Origin: Bacillota bacterium
GTDB taxonomy: Bacteria > Bacillota > UBA4882 > UBA8346
Length of the DNA stretch: 64,000 bases
Direction: 5' to 3'
Assembly: GCA_023415835.1 (NCBI GenBank)
Contig: JAEZJK010000048.1
Span: 40,800 to 104,799, forward strand
How positions within the stretch are numbered: the stretch's first letter is position 1; the number at the start of each line of letters is the position of its first letter. Positions 24,589 to 33,962 of this stretch are shown here, one piece after another. A program made the translations under genes and the position numbers. The notes under the pieces are model-generated. The model searched no databases. It was not told where the DNA came from and saw nothing but the letters and a program-made list of their open reading frames with translations.

Positions 24589-25084
24589 CTGACTTCAGCT
24601 CCTTCTCCAAACGCTGGACCAAAACTGAATGATCCTCCAAACAGTAGAAAATCTTCCGTCCAGAGCAACCACCTATATCCTTGGCAATTACTGGAATTTC
24701 CTTCTCCTTTAGATATTTTAGGGTAAAGCTTATATTGGCAGCAGGAACATTAGTACTAGATAGTTCTAGGTTTTCAATCACTCGGGCCCCTCCAAAGATC
24801 TTTGCTTGTAGATCGGAAAGAGAACCCCCGATTTTTAAGATTTGGCCGATCATTAAGTCCAAAGAATCCAAGCCAAACCAGCCAGGTATGGAATCATTAG
24901 ATCTACAAGAATAGGGGCTTTGCTGAGGCAACATAAAATGATTCATTCCGCCGATGCCCTTTCTAATATCAAATAGGCAGACAGCAATGCACGAACCAAG
25001 TAAGGTATAAATTACCACATTCGGATCATTTGACACATAATAATTACCACTATAAATGGTGACTATCTTTTTATCGCTCAACAT
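24581..25084 (-). CDS. cheD: CheD chemoreceptor glutamine deamidase
   Basis: The 167-aa enzyme deamidates receptor glutamines. The catalytic Thr-Cys-His set is visible in VIYTLLGSCIAVCLFD and GGMNHFMLPQ. KIFGGARVI is the third family block. ATG 25084 follows GGAG that sits in a small GGAG/CTCC hairpin; an in-frame start 36 bases upstream has no ribosome site. It is the first gene of the operon cheD-cheA-cheW-like-cheR-cheB-cheY. CheD leading the operon is less common than its position beside cheC or at the end. No cheC is in the window. Confidence 0.93.
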   Translation of the reverse strand: MLSDKKIVTIYSGNYYVSNDPNVVIYTLLGSCIAVCLFDIRKGIGGMNHFMLPQQSPYSCRSNDSIPGWFGLDSLDLMIGQILKIGGSLSDLQAKIFGGARVIENLELSSTNVPAANISFTLKYLKEKEIPVIAKDIGGCSGRKIFYCLEDHSVLVQRLEKELKSDG

Positions 25085-25135
25085 TAACGGAGGTCTCCGC
25101 AAGATGAATAATAAAAACAAGCTTATACGATATTT

Positions 25136-25163
25136 TTATCGGTTTATGATGCGAATTCCTTGA
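25136..25163 (-). promoter_or_regulatory. Sigma-D (FliA)-like promoter candidate of the che operon
   Basis: On the minus strand ACCGATAA (25136-25143) resembles the flagellar sigma -10 box GCCGATAA. TCAA (25160-25163) resembles the TAAA -35 box, with a 16-base spacer where 15 is usual. It lies 51 bases upstream of the cheD ATG. This is suggestive only. Confidence 0.35.
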
Positions 25164-25341
25164 ATCAATAAATTATCGGTTAATACATTTATTCCAAATA
25201 ATCTCATAAAAAGGGACGAGAAGGACATATTATTTAATAGTCCTCCATCCTGACTTAGCCCGGGGAATCTAAGAAAAGAAGGCGCAAAGGTTTACCATCG
25301 GATTTATGTCTCTTAACCAGCCAGCGCGGAAAGGAAATTCA

Positions 25342-27471
25342 ATGATAGGCCGTATTAAACAATATTGGGATAAAATACCGGTTTCCAAATTAACCGGGAG
25401 TCAGTTGCTCCTTTTTTTATGCTTCACCCTGTCAGTTGCAACATTAGCCTTTTTTTATCTCCCATTGCCTTCGCCATTGATGTCGGCAGCTTCGGAAGTT
25501 TATGATTGCCAGCAGAATTTAGCGGCAACTTTTTATTTACAAAACCGCCTCCCGGTTCCTCTGGACGAAGTTCCCATATTTCTACGCCAAGCGTTCCTGG
25601 CGGTCGAAGATCATCGCTTTTATTACCATCGCGGGATTAATCTGGGCCGAATTGGCAAAGCCCTTATTAATAATTTGATGCACCACCGCATTGAACAAGG
25701 CGCTAGCACCATCACTCAACAACTTGTTAAAAATGCTTATCTAGATCAAAAACGGACTCTGATTCGTAAGTTAAAAGAATTATTTTATACCGTCAAAGTG
25801 GAATTACATCTATCCAAAGATCAAATACTGGAGAATTATTTAAACCAAATTTACTTCGGCCACGGAGCCTATGGAATTAAAACTGCTGCTACAACCTATT
25901 TTGATAAAGACTTAAAAAGGCTAACCCAGGCGGAGATGGCATTACTAGCCGGCTTACCAAAAGGACCAGCCTTTTATTCACCATATACAAATTTGGAATC
26001 AGCTAAAAAACGGCTTAAGCAAGTTTTACAAAGAATGGTTGATTGCGGCTATCTAAGTGAAACGGAATACCAACTATACTCCAAGCAATCGCTTCATTTA
26101 CCCGGTTTAAAAAGGAAGGCTCAAACCGCCCCATATTTTTTGGATGCGCTCCAGTCCGAACTGGAACGAATTTTTCCTAAAGCCCACGGACTTATTTATA
26201 CCGGAGGATTAAAGATCGAGTCGACCCTGGATCCGAGACTTCAAAATTTGGCCGAAAAAGCACTCCTTAAGGGTTTGCCAAGGCTACTATATGATTCGGG
26301 CGGTTTGATTCAACCACAGGGCGCCCTGATTGCCTTAGATCCACGGAACGGTCAAATTGCAGCCTTAGTTGGCGGTAGCGATTATACAAAATCAGAGTTT
26401 AACCGGGCAATACAGGCCAAACGGCAACCGGGTTCCTCTTTTAAACCGATCCTTTATGCTGCCGCCCTTAATGGAGGATATACCTTAGCCAGCCGGATTG
26501 ATGTTACACCACAAACTTACAGCTTAGGGGCACAGGTTTACCAACCGCTTGACAATCAAACCACCTCGGAAAGGGGCCAATTATCACTGCGAGAAGCTTT
26601 AGCCTGTTCCAGCAATGTCATTGCAGTCAAATTACTCCACCAGTTGGGATTTGAGCCGGTACTAACCATGGCAAAAAAACTGGGTATTGCTTCCAGCTTA
26701 CCGCAACAGCTTTCATTAGCATTAGGGTCTGGAGAGGTTTCCCCTTTGGAACTAACCAGGGCTTACATACCCTTGGCCAATGGCGGCCTTCAGATTCAAC
26801 CGACCACGATTCGGCGGATTTTCGACCAAAAGGGCAGGCTTTTATATCAAGCCACTACAGCGCATCCCCAGATCCTTAATCCGGGAGTAGCTTACCTGGT
26901 TACCCAAGCCCTAACCGGTGTTTTTGAAGCGGGAGGGACCGCATCCAATATCCGTGGTTTAATTGACCGTCCTGTAGCCGGCAAGACCGGAACCACCGAA
27001 GATAACCGCGACGCATGGTTTATCGGATATACGCCGGATTTATTGATTTCAGTATTTGTCGGTTGTGATCATAATGAACGCCCGCTTCCAGGTTCAGGCA
27101 ACCAAATCGCCGCTCCCATCTGGGCTGATTTCGTCAGTAAAGCCTTGGCGGATAAACCAAGGCTTGATTTTATCATCCCCAACGAAATCGTTAAAATATT
27201 GGTTTGTAAAGAAACCGGCTCTAAAGCAACCGCCTTTTGTAAACAATTCCCGGAATATTTTTTAGCCGGAACCGAACCAACGGAATACTGTGCCAAACAC
27301 CGTTTTATCAAGCTCGAAATCTGTAAAAGGACCGGCTTGCTCCCTGGGCCTTATTGCCGTACCGAAGAAAAGGCCTTTCAGTTAAGTGAAGAACCGGTTG
27401 AGATATGTGACCTTTGTCGCGAAAGGGGCCAGCTCCTAAAATGGCTGCGGGAACTATTCCGCCACCATTAA
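25342..27471 (+). CDS. Class A penicillin-binding protein (PBP1A-like transglycosylase/transpeptidase)
   Basis: This bifunctional peptidoglycan polymerase has 709 aa. A single N-terminal TM segment lies at about 18-40. The GT51 domain shows AVEDHRFYYHRGINLGRI with the catalytic Glu, and QGASTITQQLVKNAYLD. The transpeptidase has the nucleophile in QPGSSFKPILYAAALN, the SxN motif in ACSSNVIAVKLL, and the KTG motif in PVAGKTGTTEDNRDAW. The C-terminal 90 residues hold seven cysteines, including two C-x-x-TG-x6-C units, and could form disulfides or bind metal outside the membrane. ATG 25342 follows AAGGAAATTCA. It is flanked by cheD and a REC-HDOD gene. Confidence 0.95.
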   Translation: MIGRIKQYWDKIPVSKLTGSQLLLFLCFTLSVATLAFFYLPLPSPLMSAASEVYDCQQNLAATFYLQNRLPVPLDEVPIFLRQAFLAVEDHRFYYHRGINLGRIGKALINNLMHHRIEQGASTITQQLVKNAYLDQKRTLIRKLKELFYTVKVELHLSKDQILENYLNQIYFGHGAYGIKTAATTYFDKDLKRLTQAEMALLAGLPKGPAFYSPYTNLESAKKRLKQVLQRMVDCGYLSETEYQLYSKQSLHLPGLKRKAQTAPYFLDALQSELERIFPKAHGLIYTGGLKIESTLDPRLQNLAEKALLKGLPRLLYDSGGLIQPQGALIALDPRNGQIAALVGGSDYTKSEFNRAIQAKRQPGSSFKPILYAAALNGGYTLASRIDVTPQTYSLGAQVYQPLDNQTTSERGQLSLREALACSSNVIAVKLLHQLGFEPVLTMAKKLGIASSLPQQLSLALGSGEVSPLELTRAYIPLANGGLQIQPTTIRRIFDQKGRLLYQATTAHPQILNPGVAYLVTQALTGVFEAGGTASNIRGLIDRPVAGKTGTTEDNRDAWFIGYTPDLLISVFVGCDHNERPLPGSGNQIAAPIWADFVSKALADKPRLDFIIPNEIVKILVCKETGSKATAFCKQFPEYFLAGTEPTEYCAKHRFIKLEICKRTGLLPGPYCRTEEKAFQLSEEPVEICDLCRERGQLLKWLRELFRHH

Positions 27472-27570
27472 TGTTAATTCGGCAAGTTAACATACTAAAC
27501 ATTAAGGAAGGACAAAAGAAGTTCGGACAGTTACACCGCTTACAATCTGCCTAATCACTAGTAATCATGG

Positions 27571-28767
27571 TCAGGTTTCCAATTGGATCCGGTGGTAAAT
27601 TTCCACCCACTTTGAAACCTCTTCTTTTTTATGAATCGTCAATAAATAAAAAAGGTCAAGTTCGGATAATTCTTCACTGTTCCATTTTTTCCGGCAAGCC
27701 AGCGCATTGGCGACATGAACCGCAGTTAAAACCGAAAAATTAGTCTCCAGCGCTTTTGACGGATTGTGATGAAAAGCTATCGCCTGGACCACCGGTTCGG
27801 GCATTCCCCAAAGGTCTAACAGGTAGGCCCCGACTTCGGCATGGGATGCGCCCATAATTTCATATTCCGCCTGAAAATGATCGCAACTCCTCTCTTGGCT
27901 ATGAGCCAACACTTGATTATAGCGCTCCGGATCCTGGAGCAAAATCAATTTGCCAATATCATGCAACAGGCCAGCAATTAGGGCATCTTCTTCCATACTT
28001 CTTACATTTGTTTCGGTCAGGACGATCTCCCGGGCCAACTTCCCCACCAACAAACTGTGCTTGGAGAGCCCTTGGATAGAGAATTCCTTAATCCGGGGAT
28101 CCAATTTGAATGAAGAGAAAATATGTACATGGAGAACCAAACCTTTTAAAATGTTGATTCCTAATAATACTGCCGCTTGGTGAGGATTAACAACCTTTTG
28201 CGGCAGGCTAAAAAATGCTGAATTGACTAGTTGAAGGATTTTGGCGGTCATGGTTACATCTTGCGCGATTAGATCCGCCACTCTCTTAACCGAGACCCTT
28301 GGCGATTGTAACTCATCCATTATTTGCTGATATAAACTGGGTAGGCTGGGTAACTGTTTAATCCCGGCCACAAATCGTTTTAATCCTTCATTTTTGATAA
28401 TTTCCCGTAGTTGACAGGAACGATCGATTACCCCCTTCAAAGAATGGGGATTAAATGGTTGGGCGATAATTTGATGGTTAGAGCGAATTGTCTTTAATAC
28501 CAGCTCCTGATCGGAGGAACCGGCGATAATAACCCTCACCACTCGCGGGTAGCGATCCATTACTTTTTGAAGCAGTTCGATACCATTGACTTCCGGCGTC
28601 CTTAAGTCTAATACTAAAACATCAAAACCATCATTTTCCAAACGGTTCCAAACATCCGATTCATTCTCCACAAACTGCATTTCCCATAATTCCCACATCT
28701 TTTCCAGCATTTCCTGCAAATTATGAGAGGTTGCATGGTCGCTCACAAACAGAATCTTTTTACGCAT
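27571..28767 (-). CDS. Response regulator with HDOD output domain
   Basis: The 398-aa protein begins with a receiver domain (1-125; phosphoacceptor in DVLVLDLRTPEVNGIELL; the usual KP is AQPF here). An HDOD domain follows at about 140-340 with LPSLPSLYQQIMDELQSP, SVKRVADLIAQDVTMTAKIL, GLLHDIGKLILLQDP and AFHHNPSKA. HDOD proteins are regulatory relatives of HD phosphohydrolases in signalling, motility and biofilm systems. It retains an HD pair (LLHDIGK), so activity cannot be ruled out. ATG 28767 follows GGAGGTAAT. It is divergent from the 104-aa gene at 28973. Confidence 0.9.
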   Translation of the reverse strand: MRKKILFVSDHATSHNLQEMLEKMWELWEMQFVENESDVWNRLENDGFDVLVLDLRTPEVNGIELLQKVMDRYPRVVRVIIAGSSDQELVLKTIRSNHQIIAQPFNPHSLKGVIDRSCQLREIIKNEGLKRFVAGIKQLPSLPSLYQQIMDELQSPRVSVKRVADLIAQDVTMTAKILQLVNSAFFSLPQKVVNPHQAAVLLGINILKGLVLHVHIFSSFKLDPRIKEFSIQGLSKHSLLVGKLAREIVLTETNVRSMEEDALIAGLLHDIGKLILLQDPERYNQVLAHSQERSCDHFQAEYEIMGASHAEVGAYLLDLWGMPEPVVQAIAFHHNPSKALETNFSVLTAVHVANALACRKKWNSEELSELDLFYLLTIHKKEEVSKWVEIYHRIQLET

Positions 28768-28865
28768 ATTACCTCCAAGTAAAAGTCTACCATCCTGTTT
28801 AATCGGGAACCCCATAATAATTTTGGGATTTTGGAACCCTAATTATCTCAATAACCATTAACCCG

Positions 28866-28881
28866 GCATAATTAATTATGC
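28866..28881. promoter_or_regulatory. Perfect 16-bp palindrome, putative operator
   Basis: GCATAATTAATTATGC is a perfect palindrome placed between two divergent genes, about 100 bases from each start codon. Immediately adjacent is CATATTATA (28881-28889), which fits the CATANNNTA -10 form of mother-cell sigma factors on the plus strand. A matching -35 is not clear. Confidence 0.4.
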
Positions 28882-28972
28882 ATATTATATATCGGTTTCA
28901 AGGGCTAACTCTTTAAAGTTTTTATATGGGCTTGTCCTATAAAGGTAACGAAATTAGTTTAGGAGGGTTCAA

Positions 28973-29287
28973 GTGGAACGTGAAACAGTCATATTCGAAA
29001 AGCTGATTTGGTCTTGGATTAGAATCTTATCTGAAATTGCGCCGTATTTCTTCCCCCGGTTGGAAAGGGGTTCTCCTCTACTAAAAGAACTGATGTATGA
29101 TTTTAATCAATTCATCGCTCTGGCGGAACATTTGGAAATGCGCCTTTCAGTATCTCCATGTGGAGCATGGGGCCAATTTCAGTGGAACCTGGATTTCCGA
29201 ATTTTTTTAAACCAATTAATCCGCCGCTCATATTATTGCCTTTCTCATTTGATCGCACTATTTGACGGTAGATGCAGCTATAGTTAA
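28973..29287 (+). CDS. Hypothetical protein, 104 aa
   Basis: I do not recognise the protein. It starts with GTG after a GGAGGG site. The sequence is helical and rich in Leu, Ile and Arg, with amphipathic stretches LIWSWIRILSEIAPYFFPR and FLNQLIRRSYYCLSHLIALF but no clear TM segment or signal peptide. Two cysteines are near the C-terminus. It is separated by 284 bases from the LysM hydrolase gene downstream. Coding status is supported by the ribosome site and the start position behind a regulatory-looking palindrome. Confidence 0.6.
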   Translation: MERETVIFEKLIWSWIRILSEIAPYFFPRLERGSPLLKELMYDFNQFIALAEHLEMRLSVSPCGAWGQFQWNLDFRIFLNQLIRRSYYCLSHLIALFDGRCSYS

Positions 29288-29571
29288 ACTATCCGTATTG
29301 AAAATTTTATTATTCCTCCACTAAAACCCATTTACGGCAAAGTTGTACCGAAATGGGTTTCCCACCGTTTTCCACAAGGAATTTCCCTTACCTAAAAGAA
29401 TTTGCTAGAACAAGAAATTACCTGACAGGTAAGAGCCATTTTCCAAAAAAAGATAACCAAACCACGGATCAATCTAAAATCATTTTAACAAACGCACTCT
29501 TCTTTTTAGTAATTTTCGCAACCGGCCTTTTGCCCTGCCGTGGAATAAGAGAACAAGAAGGAGCTGAGAAA

Positions 29572-30513
29572 GTGCCACGTAACCGAAGATTATTTTTAGT
29601 AATAGGATTGGGTTCTTTATCATTGGCTATTGGAACCGCATGGGCGCAAACTTATTATGTTCAGCCAGGTGATTCCCTTTACAAGATCGCAGCCCGGTAT
29701 GGAACATCTGTAACGGCCCTTAAACAAAATAACGGATTAGGGTCATCCACTTTATACCCGGGACAAGCCCTAAATGTATCAACCCGTAATACTACATCCG
29801 GTTCCAGTTGGGTTTATACGGTAAAATCCGGAGATACCTTATACTTGCTCGCTCAAAAATACGGAACATCAGTCAATTCTTTAAAAAGCGCCAATAACCT
29901 GTCAAGTAATTACCTGTCGGTCGGGCAACGCCTGAACATTCCCAGCGGTTCTAACGCTACGGCTTCCAATTCCAGTTACCGTGTTCAATCTGGAGATTCC
30001 CTTTATCTGATTGCCCAAAAATACGGCGTCACAGTAGCGGCATTAAAGCAAGCCAACGGCTTAAGCAGTTCCACCCTTTGGGCCGGGCAAACATTAACAA
30101 TTCCATCAAGGCGTTCTGTGGCAACTACCAGTATTTATAATTTGAGCCAAAGCGATATCGATTTATTGGCCAGATTAGTCACTGCGGAAGCTGTAGGAGA
30201 GTCTTATACTGGACAAGTTGCCGTTGCCGCAACTGTCCTCAACCGGTTAGAGGATTCACGTTATCCGAATACGATTTCCGGAATTATTTATCAAGTTGAT
30301 AATGGGTGCTACCAGTATAGCCCGATTTTAGACGGCCGAATTTATTTATCCGCTACCGCCACGGCTTATAAAGCGGTCCAAGCGGCGCTCACCGGTTGGG
30401 ATCCAAGCAATGGGGCCAACGGTTTTTACAACCCATCCAAAACCAGTAGCAAATGGGTTAAATCCCAGGCAGTGACTGCAACCATCGGAGGCCATGTGTT
30501 TTTTAGTTATTAA
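29572..30513 (+). CDS. Secreted cell-wall hydrolase, three LysM domains plus SleB/CwlJ-type catalytic domain
   Basis: The 313-aa protein has a signal peptide (RLFLVIGLGSLSLAIGTAWA). Three LysM peptidoglycan-binding domains follow, beginning YYVQPGDSLYKIAARYG, VYTVKSGDTLYLLAQKYG and YRVQSGDSLYLIAQKYG. The C-terminal hydrolase_2 domain (from about residue 185) contains LLARLVTAEAVGESYTGQVA with the likely catalytic Glu. The family includes spore-cortex lytic enzymes and acts outside the membrane. GTG 29572 was chosen because AAGGAG lies eight bases upstream, directly before the signal peptide. The open frame extends upstream to 29353 with a hydrophobic stretch but no ribosome site. A TTACCTG-A-CAGGTAA palindrome lies at 29418-29432. 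Confidence 0.92.
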   Translation: MPRNRRLFLVIGLGSLSLAIGTAWAQTYYVQPGDSLYKIAARYGTSVTALKQNNGLGSSTLYPGQALNVSTRNTTSGSSWVYTVKSGDTLYLLAQKYGTSVNSLKSANNLSSNYLSVGQRLNIPSGSNATASNSSYRVQSGDSLYLIAQKYGVTVAALKQANGLSSSTLWAGQTLTIPSRRSVATTSIYNLSQSDIDLLARLVTAEAVGESYTGQVAVAATVLNRLEDSRYPNTISGIIYQVDNGCYQYSPILDGRIYLSATATAYKAVQAALTGWDPSNGANGFYNPSKTSSKWVKSQAVTATIGGHVFFSY

Positions 30514-30530
30514 GGGTATCGAGACAGTCA

Positions 30531-30563
30531 AAAGGCGCGCCCCTCCGGGGCGCGCCTTTTTTT
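30531..30563 (+). terminator. Strong terminator after the LysM hydrolase
   Basis: GGCGCGCCCC (30534-30543) pairs with GGGGCGCGCC across a TCC-G loop, and TTTTTTT follows. It stands 18 bases after the stop codon. Confidence 0.95.
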
Positions 30564-30966
30564 ACTTATTGACATACCTTATTAAAAATACTCCATCACT
30601 CACTCTAAAGTAACTGTTTTCCCCGCCGGCTCCCCATTATTAATCTTGGGGTCCTGTAAAGAGATCCCTTGAATCCGTCTCCATTTTCGGCCTGGAAATA
30701 ACCCCTGAAGGATAAAGGTGAATCATGGGACACCGGATTAGCCAGGACCAATCGAGGTTCCGCTAAACTTTGATTAACGGGCTAATACTATGCGGATATT
30801 GTTCCACCGAAACTTACAAAAGATAGTCAAATCTGCCGCTTACTAAGTTTAAAAGTGAAGGACTAACAAACAAGGAAAATGACAGATCTTGTAGAATAAC
30901 CTATTTAATTAGCAGCTTAAAACCTGGTATTGATAGTTTTAAACCAGCTAAAAAGGATGATGATTA
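30564..30966. other. 400-bp intergenic region, nothing recognisable
   Basis: No gene, RNA or repeat could be supported. A TTGACA at about 30568 lacks a matching -10 box. The 5' leader of the following TPR gene may start somewhere in this stretch. Confidence 0.5.
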
Positions 30967-33558
30967 ATGGACTTAATCAAAAGCGGCCCTTGGATGATCG
31001 GGATTATCAGCGGTACGATAGCTATCATAACCGGTATAGCCCTTTATATCCTGGCTAGGTATCGCAAGAAAAAATTGGCTAATCAAGAACGCGCCGCGCT
31101 AATCGAAAAAGCGGATGATCTCTTGGAGAACAATATGTTTGCCGATGCGTTAAACATTTATAATACCCTTTTGGCGCCGGGAGATCCACAAACCCAGATT
31201 CTTAAAAACAAACAGCCTAAGATATATGCGCATTTAAAGCAGAATGCGGGCTTCGCCTTTAAAAAACTTGCGGCGATTCAGGATAAAGAAGAAAATTTAA
31301 CCAAGGCAATCAGGTACTATGAAGAAGCTTTGGAAATATACGACCCGAAAAAATACCCCGCCGAATACGCTACCGTCCAAAACGATTTAGGGGCCGCCTT
31401 CGGGACCCTAGCGGAGATCAAAGATAAAGAGATTAACTTATCCAAGGCAATCCACGCTTTTGAAGAAGCGCGCCGATTTTTTAAAATGAAAAAATACCCT
31501 TCAATGTATGCCACCATCCATTATAACCTGGGCGTCTCCTATGAGACCTTGGCTAGGCTCCAGGAGCTTGATAAAGAAGGGAACTATCTAAAAGCATCCC
31601 AAACACTTGAGGAAGCCCTAAAAGTCTATACCCCCGAAGATTATCCCCTCGATTACGCCATGACCCAATACAATTTGGGAAACTGTTTTATTGCCCTTTC
31701 CGAATACCGGGATAAGGAAGAATATCTTAGAAAAACCGTCAAAGCTTCTGAAGCGACTTTAAGTTTTGTTAACGCCGACAATTACCCCTATAGTTTTGCA
31801 TTGACCCAAAGCAACTTAGGATCGGCCTGTTCCTCTCTGGCGTTAATTGAGAACCCCGAGGAAAACTTGGCCAATGCAATGGCCGCTTTGGAAGAAACGA
31901 TCTCCGTCTTTACCGTTACCCGTTATCCCAACGAATACGCTCAAAACCAAAATACCCTCTCCAAGGTTTATCGGCTTTATTCGGAATTTCAACAAAAGGA
32001 AGAAAACCTAATCAAATCGATTACAGCCTCAAAAGAGGCTTTACGGGTCTTTACTTTGGAAAAAAACCCGGTCAATTATGCCTCCGCCCAATTAAACCTG
32101 GGAATGGCTTATCATTTATTAGCCGAGGTCCGGGATCGTGAAAATAACTTGGTTAGCGCTGCCAGAGCTTATGAAGAAGCTTTAAAAATTTATACCAGTA
32201 AAAAGCAACCGGATGCTTTCGCCCAGACCCAACACAGCTTGGGCGCGGTCTATCTGTCCCTGGCTCAACTGCTGGATAGTGAAGATTATTATTATAAAGC
32301 CATCGCCAATTTAGAGAATGCAGTCAAGTTTTACAATATTGAACAATACATGGTTCCCTTTGGTCAAATACAACTTACATTGGGCGACGCTTATCAAGCC
32401 CTTGCCGTAATTGGAAACCCGGAAGGGACCCTTCCTAAGGCAGTTCAATCTTTTAATGAGGCTTTAAGGGTTTTCGAAATTACGGAACACCCCCTTGATT
32501 ATGCTTACATCCAGAAAAAAATCGGCACCGCCTTCAAAGATCTAGCGCTTACAAGTGAAAAAGAAGACAATCTTGCCAAAGCCCAACAGGCTTTTGAATC
32601 CTCCTTAACTGTCTATAACGAAACGGAACACCCTGCCGACTATGCCTCCATTCAGGCGAATTTGGGTGAGACATACTCATTAAGGGCGGAGGTCTTCGAT
32701 CCTGAGGATAATTTCACCAAGGCTCTTCAGGCCTTTAACGAAGCGCTAAAAATTTATTCAATCACCAAGCATCCCCTGGAATATGCTGATACCCAAAGTA
32801 AATACGGAAAAACTTTTCAGGGGTTTGCCAAATTTAAAAACATGGAAGAAAATCTCACCAAAGCGGTTAAAGCATTCCAAGAGGCCTTAAAAGTCCATAC
32901 TATGGACAAGTTCCCTTATGAATATGCTTTTAACCAGAAAAACCTAGCAGATACCTACCTGTCTTTAGCTGAGGGCAGGGATCAAGAAAGAAACTTAGTA
33001 AAAGCAGTCGAAGCCTATGAAGAATCCCTGAAAATATATAACCTGAATAACCGTCCGATGGAATTTGCCGCAATCCAGACCAATCTGGGAAATTTATTAA
33101 TTTCATTATCCGAATACCGCGATCCTGATACTAACCTTGTCAAAGCGTTTAATGCCTTTGAAGAATCGATCAAGGTTTATACGGCCAATAAATACCCCAT
33201 TGATTATTCGTTGGCCTTAAATTATCTAGGGGTCACCTATAAAAACCTTGCCGAACACCGTAATCGTTCCGGTAATTTAACCAATGCCATTTTGGCATTC
33301 CAAGAAGCTTTACGGAACCTTTCCTCAAGCGAAACTCCTGAGGATTTCGCCATGGTTCAAAATAATTTGGGAACCGCTTTTAGTATGTTGGCCGAAGCTG
33401 AACGTGAAAACCGGGGTGAAAATTTGATCAAGGCCATGCAGGCTTATGAAGAGGCCTTAGCTATTTATAATAATCAAGATTATCCGAGGTACTATAAAAA
33501 AGTAAAGGCAAACCTGGATAAGGCCAAACAAATGTTTGACGTTTTCTCCAGGATGTAA
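30967..33558 (+). CDS. Membrane-anchored large TPR protein, 863 aa
   Basis: The N-terminus has one TM segment (MIGIISGTIAIITGIALYIL) followed by the basic stretch RYRKKK, which suggests an N-out, C-in anchor. The remainder is about thirteen TPR-type units of roughly 60 residues. Typical blocks are YATVQNDLGAAFGTLAEIKD, NLTKAVKAFQEALKVHT and NLGMAYHLLAEVRDRENNL. The repeats resemble those of the protein at 15228-17639 closely enough to call them paralogues. No enzymatic domain is present. The array should be a protein-binding scaffold at the membrane. ATG 30967 follows AAAGGATGATGATTA. It converges with the subtilase operon. Confidence 0.86.
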   Translation: MDLIKSGPWMIGIISGTIAIITGIALYILARYRKKKLANQERAALIEKADDLLENNMFADALNIYNTLLAPGDPQTQILKNKQPKIYAHLKQNAGFAFKKLAAIQDKEENLTKAIRYYEEALEIYDPKKYPAEYATVQNDLGAAFGTLAEIKDKEINLSKAIHAFEEARRFFKMKKYPSMYATIHYNLGVSYETLARLQELDKEGNYLKASQTLEEALKVYTPEDYPLDYAMTQYNLGNCFIALSEYRDKEEYLRKTVKASEATLSFVNADNYPYSFALTQSNLGSACSSLALIENPEENLANAMAALEETISVFTVTRYPNEYAQNQNTLSKVYRLYSEFQQKEENLIKSITASKEALRVFTLEKNPVNYASAQLNLGMAYHLLAEVRDRENNLVSAARAYEEALKIYTSKKQPDAFAQTQHSLGAVYLSLAQLLDSEDYYYKAIANLENAVKFYNIEQYMVPFGQIQLTLGDAYQALAVIGNPEGTLPKAVQSFNEALRVFEITEHPLDYAYIQKKIGTAFKDLALTSEKEDNLAKAQQAFESSLTVYNETEHPADYASIQANLGETYSLRAEVFDPEDNFTKALQAFNEALKIYSITKHPLEYADTQSKYGKTFQGFAKFKNMEENLTKAVKAFQEALKVHTMDKFPYEYAFNQKNLADTYLSLAEGRDQERNLVKAVEAYEESLKIYNLNNRPMEFAAIQTNLGNLLISLSEYRDPDTNLVKAFNAFEESIKVYTANKYPIDYSLALNYLGVTYKNLAEHRNRSGNLTNAILAFQEALRNLSSSETPEDFAMVQNNLGTAFSMLAEAERENRGENLIKAMQAYEEALAIYNNQDYPRYYKKVKANLDKAKQMFDVFSRM

Positions 33559-33560
33559 GG

Positions 33561-33845
33561 TCAGCCTTCCCAAACACCCAGCCAGAGATGGTGGTTGATC
33601 GGGTCGACCTTGGTAACTAGAAACTTTCGGTCATCGTACTTGCTAATCAATACATAACCGATATCAAACGGGAATTCACCGCCAAAATACTTGGTGGTAA
33701 CTTTCATTTTAATCCCGTTATTGTCTTGCTCCATAAATTCCAAAGCATCATTCAGGTTGCATAATGATTTATATAGCTGCAATTCTTTTTCACGGTTGGT
33801 AATTACTTCAGGAAGCATCATAGGCTCAAATTCGGATGGTGTCAT
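33561..33845 (-). CDS. Hypothetical protein, 94 aa
   Basis: I do not recognise it. ATG 33845 has a GGGAGGA site. The first half is acidic and helical (TNREKELQLYKSLCNLNDAL). The second half looks like a small beta sheet with KMKVTTKYFGGEFPFDIGYV and LVTKVDPINHHLWLGVWEG. It has no signal peptide or TM segment. It is the last gene of a probable minus-strand operon behind subtilase 1, a 44-aa TM protein and a 119-aa protein. It ends two bases from the convergent TPR gene's stop. Confidence 0.65.
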   Translation of the reverse strand: MTPSEFEPMMLPEVITNREKELQLYKSLCNLNDALEFMEQDNNGIKMKVTTKYFGGEFPFDIGYVLISKYDDRKFLVTKVDPINHHLWLGVWEG

Positions 33846-33962
33846 AAATTCCTCCCTATCAAATCTGGTTATCCCCCTTGCTGTATTTATCGGTATTTCC
33901 AAACAAAAAGAGCAGCATTTAAGTAAGTCATCTGAACCATTCGTAAAAATACCCAGATCTAT

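Noticed and set aside
29353..29571. Long upstream start of the LysM hydrolase with an extra hydrophobic segment
   Set aside because: There is no ribosome site at 29353. The GTG at 29572 has AAGGAG and leads straight into a good signal peptide.
29280..29571. Possible c-di-AMP (ydaO) riboswitch upstream of the LysM hydrolase
   Set aside because: This class of gene is often ydaO-controlled, but the conserved GCCGAA-CCGTCAGC type elements could not be found.
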